A stretch of DNA of 64,000 nucleotides from Puccinia triticina (lineage: Eukaryota; Basidiomycota; Pucciniomycetes; Pucciniales; Pucciniaceae), in the NCBI RefSeq assembly GCF_026914185.1, contig NC_070562.1:7688001-7752000 (forward strand), in the 5' to 3' direction. The notes beneath the pieces are model-generated. The model was not told the origin of the DNA and did no database searches. It was given only the letters and a program-made list of their open reading frames with translations. Both the position numbers and the translations under genes were made by a program. Shown here one piece after another: positions 57,638-64,000 of this stretch (position 1 is the first letter of the stretch; the number at the start of each line of letters is the position of its first letter).

Positions 57638-58846
57638 TCAGAGGCGGTTGTGTTGGTTCATTGGCCAATCTGGTGGAGCCTGGTTTGACAATGATTGACC
57701 AGCGCCGGTCGGGCCGATGAGTCCAGCATTCACGTCATCCCAGAATATCTTGCAGTTGTTGTGCCAGTGTTCGTTCTGCTTGCAGTAGTGACACTGGGGC
57801 CCCCATGTTGACGTGAGGTAACTGTTGAGCGGATACCCGCGGTACGCTGCCGCTTTTTCTATAGACAGGGAAGTCTTTTGTGGAGGGGATTGTACTGGCA
57901 TAGACGATGCTTGCTGGGGTGGTCCGTTTGGCAGGAGTTGACGGCGGTGTGGAGGTGTGTATTGGTTCGCCGCCGATCTTAGCGCTTGGATCGCATTGAC
58001 ATCCATTGGGACGTAAGAGTCTTCAGTGGTTACCACAGCTTTCCCTTGATATTTCCCAGACGCCGCTTGAATGACAATAATGACATCGCTGACTGTCTTC
58101 TTGTTGGAGCCTTTGAGCTTCTGGCTAACTTTGAACTCAAACGTCTTTGCGTCGAATCCGCTAGGTGCCGCAAAGCTGTACTGGAGTAGTAAACCGCCGA
58201 CTTCTTCAAGTGTTAGCTTGAGTTGCGTGATTTCAGCCCACACCTTGCTCCATTTCGCGAGTGTGAGGTCGGAACCAGGCAATTGGTTGCTAATCAGTTC
58301 GGCAAACTGTTTGATTATGGCCAGCTTGTGTTGTCTGTCCGAACGATCACACTGTTCTTTAAGAAGGTTGAAAATCTTCCATGGATTGTCGGAGTTGGTT
58401 CCGTCCACGATGTCCAAGAGGGAGGTCTCAATTGTCAATCGTAACAGGCATGCAATCGCCGCTTGGTCTTTGGCAGATCGCCTGAAGTTGGCTTCAAGAA
58501 GTGTGAAACTTGCAGCGCATTCAAATACGTATTTCAGTGTTTGGTTAATTTCTTGGTCCCATGCCTTGAAGTTAGCTTTGCCTTTTTTGAGTTTAGTCTT
58601 CTTTGGGTTGTGCATGTGGTGCAACTCCAAGGGTTTCTTGTGGAAACTGACGATGACAGTGTTTCTGCTGTTGACTTGGGCAGGTGGGACTTGATGTGGT
58701 GCTACGGGGTTGGCGGCAATAATGCGCTCCAGGCGATCAATTTCCGATTTTAGGTGGAAGAAATCTTCCGCAGAGGGGGCGGCCGCCATCTGTGTATCGA
58801 CGGGGTGTTTTGAAGTTCTGGTGTGATTCTCTTTGTTCTTCTTCAA
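57638..58846 (-). CDS. Copia Gag with zinc knuckle
   Basis: 402 codons from the first ATG in this frame. Capsid part: KANFKAWDQEINQTLKYVFE, LLRLTIETSLLDIVDGTNSD (Copia Gag/UBN2 layout), KLAIIKQFAELISNQL; C-terminal CHYCKQNEHWHNNC (CX2CX4HX4C, about residues 353-366). The frame is also open upstream of this ATG toward the microsatellite (KKLSKKLK...), so the original Gag was longer and started at 59333. It ends at TGA 57638-57640; pol follows in the same frame. The product would form particles packaging element RNA. Confidence 0.82.
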   Translation of the reverse strand: MKKNKENHTRTSKHPVDTQMAAAPSAEDFFHLKSEIDRLERIIAANPVAPHQVPPAQVNSRNTVIVSFHKKPLELHHMHNPKKTKLKKGKANFKAWDQEINQTLKYVFECAASFTLLEANFRRSAKDQAAIACLLRLTIETSLLDIVDGTNSDNPWKIFNLLKEQCDRSDRQHKLAIIKQFAELISNQLPGSDLTLAKWSKVWAEITQLKLTLEEVGGLLLQYSFAAPSGFDAKTFEFKVSQKLKGSNKKTVSDVIIVIQAASGKYQGKAVVTTEDSYVPMDVNAIQALRSAANQYTPPHRRQLLPNGPPQQASSMPVQSPPQKTSLSIEKAAAYRGYPLNSYLTSTWGPQCHYCKQNEHWHNNCKIFWDDVNAGLIGPTGAGQSLSNQAPPDWPMNQHNRL

Positions 58847-59333
58847 TTTCTTGGATAGTTTCTTTTCTTTCTTTTTCTTTCTTTTTCTTTCTTTTTCTTT
58901 CTTTTTCTTTCTTTTTCTTTCTTTTTCTTTCTTTTTCTTTCTTTTTCTTTCTTTTTCTTTCTTTTTCTTTCTTTTTCTTTCTTTTTCTTTCTTTTTCTTT
59001 CTTTTTCTTTCTTTTTCTTTCTTTTTCTTTCTTTTTCTTTCTTTTTCTTTCTTTTTCTTTCTTTTTCTTTCTTTTTCTTTCTTTTTCTTTCTTTTTCTTT
59101 CTTTTTCTTTCTTTTTCTTTCTTTTTCTTTCTTTTTCTTTCTTTTTCTTTCTTTTTCTTTCTTTTTCTTTCTTTTTCTTTCTTTTTCTTTCTTTTTCTTT
59201 CTTTTTCTTTCTTTTTCTTTCTTTTTCTTTCTTTTTCTTCTTTTTCTCTTTCTATTTTCTGTTTTTCTTCTGTTTCTTTGTACGCCCGATCTTTGATTTC
59301 TTGAAGCTTGAGCTTTCCTCCTCGACCAACCAT
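58737..59333 (-). CDS. Displaced N-terminus of Gag running through a microsatellite
   Basis: The ATG at 59333 is the first after the primer-binding site, 41 bp downstream, and opens MVGRGGKLKLQEIKDRAYKE; it continues through the repeat as Lys/Glu/Arg periodicity and exits in a frame that is not gag, ending at 58737 and overlapping gag by 110 bp. The likely ancestral reading is this N-terminus fused to the gag frame; a 10-bp repeat unit changes frame with every gain or loss that is not a multiple of three. Confidence 0.6.
   Translation of the reverse strand: MVGRGGKLKLQEIKDRAYKETEEKQKIEREKEEKERKRKKKKEKERKRKKKKEKERKRKKKKEKERKRKKKKEKERKRKKKKEKERKRKKKKEKERKRKKKKEKERKRKKKKEKERKRKKKKEKERKRKKKKEKERKRKKKKEKERKRKKKKEKERKETIQEIEEEQRESHQNFKTPRRYTDGGRPLCGRFLPPKIGN
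58866..59238. repeat. 10-bp microsatellite (CTTTTTCTTT)n in gag
   Basis: About 37 nearly perfect copies of CTTTTTCTTT on the plus strand, with no interruption for most of the length, which suggests recent expansion or ongoing slippage. On the minus strand it encodes a repeating Lys-rich peptide with a 10-residue period. Confidence 0.93.
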
Positions 59334-59373
59334 AAAACGATGGTCTCCCGAAAAAATGGATGCAAATACCTTT

Positions 59374-59397
59374 GATCAGCAGAACCGGCTTTTAACC
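59374..59397 (-). other. Primer-binding site, candidate tRNA-Lys(UUU) 5' half
   Basis: Directly adjacent to the 5' LTR. The inferred primer (plus strand) ends AGAACCGGCTTTTAACC, which holds an anticodon arm: stem ACCGG and loop CTTTTAA (anticodon TTT, Lys), ending two bases into the 3' stem; upstream GATCAGC fits the end of a D arm. Complementarity is to the middle of the tRNA and not to its 3' CCA end. Confidence 0.65.
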
Positions 59398-59715
59398 TAT
59401 AAGACACTCGAATGAGTGAATGCAAATCTGACAACAAGAGATGTGTCACGGTAGGGTCAGCCTCGCTTGGTATTGGATCCACTCTCAGTATTGAATTGCA
59501 CATACCTGACGACAAGAGATGCGTTACGGTAGGGTCAGCCTCGCTTGGTATCGGATCCACTCTCGGTGAGGAAAGAGGGAATCCGGTACCAAGCAGGTTG
59601 AGCTAGACTAAGTACAGGCGTAGCCGCAGCATGTATATACAGTGTTTTGGATACATGCTTCAGATGAATAAACTCGCTTATGTACTAAGTTTACCACCTT
59701 GGCTACCCCAGCCTC

Positions 59716-60904
59716 TGTCAACCCTCTGTTAGTTCAGACAGCACAGAAGGTTGCCATGGACCGCCCCTTACGCGGCCAGAACCACCCGACCGGTCCGCAT
59801 ATTCCCTCCTTGAAGTATCGTTCCCGAGCGCGCGGGGGACATCCTTCAAGGGTGTGTAACACCCAACAGCGGCATGCCAAACTTGCCAAACATGGCAGTT
59901 TGGCTGCCATTTACAGTCGATTGACTTTGCAAAAGTCGATCAACTTTGTTCCTCTTGTCAACATTTTTTCATATCCCCCCCAGGACCTAACCCAGGACCT
60001 AACCTAAGGGCTGGTTGGGGTGGTTGAGAGGTGGGATGTTGTCGGATTCCGACTTCGTTGAAATCCGAACTTCAAGTCGCGCGAGGAATGGCAGCCAAAC
60101 TGCCATGTTTGGCAAGTTTGGCATGCCGCTGTTGGGTGTTACACACCCTTGAAGGATGTCCCCCGCGCGCGCGGGAACGATCCTTCAAGGAGGGAATATG
60201 CCAACTACTCAGGTGGCCAGAACAACTTCCGCCGCCGTAATGAGGCGCGGCAATGGACTCGGCAAAGCACTGACCTAGTGGTGCTGCCAAGTTGCGGTGT
60301 TGAGTAGCACAATGTGCAGTGTAGATTCGCTTAACAGCGGGCTGGAAGTTAGGAGAACTAGAAAGGATTCCGCGCGCGGAGATCCTTTCTCCCTTTATGT
60401 AGTAGGGGAGGCTCTCGTCGAGAGAACTTCCCCCAGAGTTTTTGGTACCAAGCCCGTCCGCATTGCTGATCAGAATCAGCAATTGGGGCCTTTACCTCTC
60501 GAACTCCCTTTTCTTTCATCCTCTCAACTTCCTTGATTCAAACCCTACCACCTTCCCTCCATCTCCACCAACCTCCAAGCGCGACTCCCTTCGGCCTTTG
60601 ACTTCACCCCGCGGATACTAGTAAGTTTCCGACCAGGTAAAGTCAAGAGGCTCTCCTCCTTCTCCTTCTCTCTTTTGTTTGGCGCTTGGATCCTCGAGAT
60701 CCCAGCGAATATTATTCTTCGCTAGGCCCCTCTTACCCAAGAGGCGTGGCTCCTCCTCTCGCACTGTCGATTGAGTAGAGATAGACTTCGGTCTACGTGT
60801 TCTTTGTTTAGTTTATTCCGCCTCGCCAGCGCTGTACTCCTTGATACCAAGTATCAACTTCATTCAGAGTAACGTCACCTTAAAGTTAGAGACGTACCCT
60901 GACA
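59716..60904. mobile_element. Solo LTR inserted in the Copia 5' LTR
   Basis: TGTCAACCCTC ... GTACCCTGACA with exact 5-bp duplication GCCTC (59711-59715, 60905-60909), only 5 bp from the end of the host LTR. It carries a foldback element at about 59795-60212. Orientation is uncertain; no coding capacity. Confidence 0.85.
59795..60212. mobile_element. Foldback element with ~120-bp inverted arms
   Basis: CGCATATTCCCTCCTTGAAG (59798) with CAACAGCGGCATGCCAAACT, and the exact inverse from about 60088 to 60200. A third, split copy lies at 42330-42715. The arms include the self-complementary CCCGCGCGCGCGGG. No duplication was recognised. Confidence 0.75.
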
Positions 60905-60919
60905 GCCTCTAACACCCCA

Positions 60920-62031
60920 ATCGTCCCGGTGTGTACCCGTCAGAGAAGCCTGCCCGACATGGCGCCTGACCATTCTGTCCGATGCCGCGCTGGACAAACC
61001 CGTCGGATGGGGTTTTTGGGCCTGCGGGGAGGCAGTGGGCCGCAGCTCTCGCCGGGTGTCAACCTATCACCGCGGGCATGTAGCGTCCCTGCAGGCCGCC
61101 GGAGATTACAACTGCGGCTAGAGAGTATTTGCCCATGGCGGGGCTGGTTCATCTGCCAGTCGTATTCTCTCAACAAGAGATCGGATAAGTAGATCGCCTT
61201 ATTCGGTATTAAAAACTTGGTGCTCTTCATGACCGTTGGCGAACGATGGCTGACAGAGTTGAGCCGATGCTTGCAGAGTGGGGCCAGTGGCCTGTAGTCC
61301 AGACCCGAGCCATGCACATTGTCAATCGCTCCGCGGCTGGAGACCCTTCGAGTTGGAAGTAAATTGCAGTCTCGTTTTCAACAAACACTTTCTGCAGCGG
61401 AGAATCAAATGCTGCGTCAGCCAAGATCAGCCTCTGGGATTATATCTGCATCACAATAACGACCCCCGTCAAAAGCTGAAGAGATTGGTCAACAGCAATG
61501 GCGCTCGAATTTACACGTCACTGCTGATTGGCTTATGCATGAGCTCTCCTCGATGATGTGCAGCGTGAAATGAGGAGGCGAAGCAGAGGAAACGGCCAGC
61601 AAACACACATGACTAGAGCCAGCACATGGCGTCATCCTGCAGTGCATTTTGGTAAAGTGAAGATGTGTTGGTTGATTATGGCGATTGCAATCATGTGCCT
61701 GAGCGACCAAGCTGTCCGCTGTTGCGTGTGCTGGCCAGTGAAAGATTTTCTTGCTTCCTTCCTGAACGGTATCAATATAAATATAACCTGGGCTTGTCCA
61801 TGCCTCGAGTTTTCCCCCAGTAATCGAAGCCTGCGATCGAAAACAGCTTAATCCGATCAGGACAAGACATGGTTAGACACGCGCAAGGTGGTCGTTCCAC
61901 TCCAGCAGTCCCTGGTGGTCAAGGTGAGGTCACCAAGTACAAAAACCATCATAAGAAGCTAGATCTGATATCTGTCTTATGCATATACCCCTCTTGTCAA
62001 TGGCCGGCCAAATCGATCAGGTACAGGGCCG
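60920..62031. other. Probable 5' region of the rust-family gene, unresolved
   Basis: Several short plus-strand frames occur (for example ATG at 61243, MADRVEPMLAEWGQWPVVQT) but no convincing chain of exons to the frame at 62032 was found. A Copia target-site copy CCCCA lies at the left edge. Confidence 0.35.
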
Positions 62032-62604
62032 ATGAGACGCACCAGAAAACCGGCGGGGCCACCGGATCTCAGAGTTCTCGAGGATAAATGCCAAGTGATG
62101 GTTCATCGTATCGAGGGACTGCTCCAGTATGCGATAGAGCACCCGCTCACGTGCGCCACCGAATACGATTGCCGTCCGTTCCAGGACGCGATCCCGGTGA
62201 TTAAGTTGATACGAATCTTTCTCAACAAGCTTTCAAGACCAACCAATAACAGACCACATCCGCTAGCAGGAATGAGCCCAGATAATCTCTTGACCATCAT
62301 CAGATCAACTGGGAAGAATATCGGAAAATTTCTCCACCGCATGAAAGAAATTCACCCGAGCGGCGCAATGATTGGATCGGGATCAAAGGTTTTCGATCTT
62401 GTGTATTCCTTGCAACGTCCAATCAACATCGTCAAGCTTCATCTCAGTCAACCTGGACATTCGGAATCACCTCAAGGTTCACATCCAAAATACCGTGAAT
62501 GGATGCGTGTTTGGGATTCTAATCTCTGCCTAGCCGGCTGCCGTATTGGTGGTATGTCCGAAAGGGGGTTAGATGATTTTAAACCTCGTTGTAGCTTCAC
62601 TTGA
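62032..62604 (+). CDS. Partial or diverged member of the rust-expanded family
   Basis: 190 codons. The core RPFQDAIPVIKLIRIFLNKL ... MSPDNLLTIIRSTGKNIGKF lines up with the C-terminal half of the protein at 621-1818 (TPLVIRLAQSCIPLFKLSKL ... MSSYQLDLLEVSARKISKSL): the same helix, a short variable loop, then the second helix beginning Met-Ser. The N-terminal half of the family is not seen in frame upstream, so an exon is missing or the copy is truncated. The end after LHLSQPGHSESPQG to FKPRCSFT may read through an intron. Function unknown. It lies 142 bp before a hAT-type foldback insertion. Confidence 0.55.
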   Translation: MRRTRKPAGPPDLRVLEDKCQVMVHRIEGLLQYAIEHPLTCATEYDCRPFQDAIPVIKLIRIFLNKLSRPTNNRPHPLAGMSPDNLLTIIRSTGKNIGKFLHRMKEIHPSGAMIGSGSKVFDLVYSLQRPINIVKLHLSQPGHSESPQGSHPKYREWMRVWDSNLCLAGCRIGGMSERGLDDFKPRCSFT

Positions 62605-62745
62605 TCCCCATGTCTATCTCCAATGTTTAGCAAAATAGACAAGGAGGATCAGAAAAACAACTCGGATGACATTGAGGATAAACTGTTTTTAATTGGTGAC
62701 AGCTTGCCTGTTGCAAGCGAGCTGAATCTTTTCCGGTTACATATA

Positions 62746-63863
62746 GGGTCAGCCTTTATGCACACCAACACATGCACACCATTTTTGGTGTGCATTAGTG
62801 TGCACTCCAAAAAATTGGAGTGCACACCCATGCACTCCAAAAAAATGGTGTACACACTCATGCACTGCAAAAAATTGGTGTGCGCACTCATGCACTCCAA
62901 AAATTGGTGTGCACACTCATGCACTCCAAAAAATTGGAGTGCACACCCATGTACTCCAAAAAGCATGGTGTGCACACTCATGCAAGTCCTCTCATGTGAC
63001 ATGGCCCGTGTGGCCTTGTGAACCCCACAAGCCGTCCGGGGCTTCACACCCCACTGCCTGATTGGTAGTGGATTTCTCTTTACTCTCACCAATGGTAGGC
63101 TTCTAGTAGAAGCCCACCAAGTCTAGGATAGAAATTCTATGCTACACTACACTTGTGGGCAACTTGGTGTTAGCCAAGCTGTGCTAACAGAAGCCCCTTT
63201 GCCTGTGGTTTTAAGTCGCCGCTACTGCCGCAACACTACAGAGCTTCTAGCATCAAAAAAGGCCAAAAACCCACTCCAAAGCTCACTGTGAAAAAAAATC
63301 AAGAAACTGCTGCCAGTTGACATGCAATATTACAAAGGTGCTGTTTCTTGAGTTTTTTTTTACAGTGAAGAGCTTTAAAAAGTGTAGAAGGATTTTCTAC
63401 GACCTGTACAAGTTGAATAAGAGCAGAGAAGATGCAATTCCCCCAATTCTACAATAAAATTTAGTGGAATCCTGCAAATCTACACCACACCAACACTTTG
63501 GTTAGCTTAGCTGGAACACTGTTGTTCCTACAATTGGATATTAGTCTCACCAGGATGTAATTGCTCAAATTAGTCACTTCTCTCAGCTTGGTGAGTTCTG
63601 CCTCTTTTTTAAATCCTGGCTGTATTGATTTCACACTTTTTTCAAGTGATTGGGTGTGCACTCCAATTTTTGGGAGTGCGGGAGTGTGCACTCCAATTTT
63701 TGCAAGTGAATGAGTGTGCACTGAATTTTTTTGTAGTGCATGATTGAGCACTCTAATTTTTGGGAGTGCATGGGTGTGCACTCCAATTTTTTGGAGTGCA
63801 CACTAATGCACACCAAAAATGGTGCGCATGTGGTATTTCTTTGTTGTGCATAAAGGCTGACCC
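62746..63863. mobile_element. Non-autonomous hAT-type foldback element, 1118 bp
   Basis: Ends are a perfect 19-bp inverted repeat GGGTCAGCCTTTATGCACA, flanked by an exact 8-bp duplication TACATATA (62738-62745, 63864-63871), the length made by hAT transposases. Inside each end is an array of TGCACTCCAAAA/TTTTGGAGTGCA palindromes (about 62805-62990 and 63650-63805), inverted with respect to each other. The middle (63000-63640) is non-coding. No transposase in the window. Confidence 0.9.
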
Positions 63864-64000
63864 TACATATATCAGGAAGTTGTTGATGCCAATCAACACT
63901 TGAGTTTGATGCTACCCAACACTTGAGTGTGATTGGAGGACTTCCTGTGGGCATTTAGAGAGCTCCAAATGCCTCTCTAAATCATAAAATAACACAACTA

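Larger units (their letters stand above)
51606..60914 (-). mobile_element. Copia LTR retrotransposon with nested insertions
   Basis: Transcribed on the minus strand: 5' LTR at 60914-59398, primer-binding site 59397-59374, gag, pol, purine tract, 3' LTR at 52587-51606. An exact duplication CCCCA flanks the whole (51601-51605, 60915-60919). After subtracting later insertions and their duplications, both LTRs are 323 bp, which confirms every boundary. Protease, integrase, RT and RNase H follow in Copia order. Insertions: Mutator-like MITE in the 3' LTR, two solo-LTR-like insertions in pol, and a third solo LTR with an internal foldback in the 5' LTR. Without insertions the element would be about 5.4 kb. 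LTR ends are TG...TATA, not the usual TG...CA. Confidence 0.9.
59398..60914 (-). repeat. 5' LTR of the Copia element (interrupted)
   Basis: Pieces 59398-59715 and 60910-60914 make up 323 bp; a 1189-bp solo LTR lies between them. The same two ~79-bp tandem units as in the 3' LTR are present. Confidence 0.88.

Noticed and set aside
58792..59375. Plus-strand Phe/Leu/Ser-rich frames of 170-180 codons
   Set aside because: Antisense translation of the CTTTTTCTTT microsatellite.

Overview
This window is eukaryotic and very probably from a rust fungus (Basidiomycota, Pucciniales; Puccinia or a relative). The evidence is short spliced introns (about 50-100 nt), genes rich in small exons, two members of what looks like a rust-expanded family of unknown function (621-1818 and 62032-62604), Plavaka- and KDZ-type fungal transposases, and dense nested retrotransposons. 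No rRNA, tRNA or prokaryotic feature was seen. Species identity is inferred from recalled family resemblance, not from a search.

Host genes lie in a few GC-rich islands. Island 1 (1-1818) has a truncated minus-strand gene and a two-exon gene of the rust family. Island 2 (11.9-17.6 kb) has a head-to-head pair: a nine-exon RINT-1/Tip20 vesicle-tethering gene (minus) and a six-exon eIF3d gene (plus), with 232 bp between start codons. A lone ORF at 24.2 kb may encode a cysteine-containing secreted protein. Island 3 (29.9-33.5 kb) has a six-exon HAD phosphatase with a low-complexity insert and a five-exon DH-BAR-like RhoGEF. For all four large genes the exon models were phased by hand and give uninterrupted frames of 894, 598, 379 and 499 codons. 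Broken or doubtful genes include an SNF2 helicase pseudogene (39.6-41.6 kb), an unrecognised gene at 37.7-39.2 kb, and two ORFs each split by one in-frame TGA (47.9-48.8 and 49.9-50.8 kb).

The rest is mobile DNA, much of it resolved to the base by target-site duplications (TSDs). A 9.3-kb Copia element (51606-60914, minus, TSD CCCCA, 323-bp LTRs) carries four separate insertions: a 650-bp Mutator-like element (9-bp TSD), two solo-LTR-like insertions in pol, and a third in its 5' LTR that itself holds a foldback element. A 1.77-kb gag-only LTR element (18552-20325, TSD ACTAC) has the same design. Four non-autonomous Mutator-like elements, each with an exact 9-bp TSD and hairpin-forming ends, lie at 22.8, 25.9, 48.9 and 51.9 kb. 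A hAT-type foldback element (62746-63863) has an exact 8-bp TSD. A CACTA-type MITE (42475-42690, 3-bp TSD AGG) sits beside a Plavaka transposase gene (about 42.9-46.4 kb). Another foldback element (4078-5998) sits inside a solo LTR (3139-6046), whose sister solo LTR is at 35391-36340.

The most interesting signals are: both Copia-type elements appear primed by 5' half-tRNAs cut in the anticodon loop (Lys-UUU and Met-CAU); gag and pol of the large element lie in one frame separated by a single UGA; the gag N-terminus has been pushed out of frame by a 10-bp microsatellite; and the Mutator-like family has self-complementary ends.
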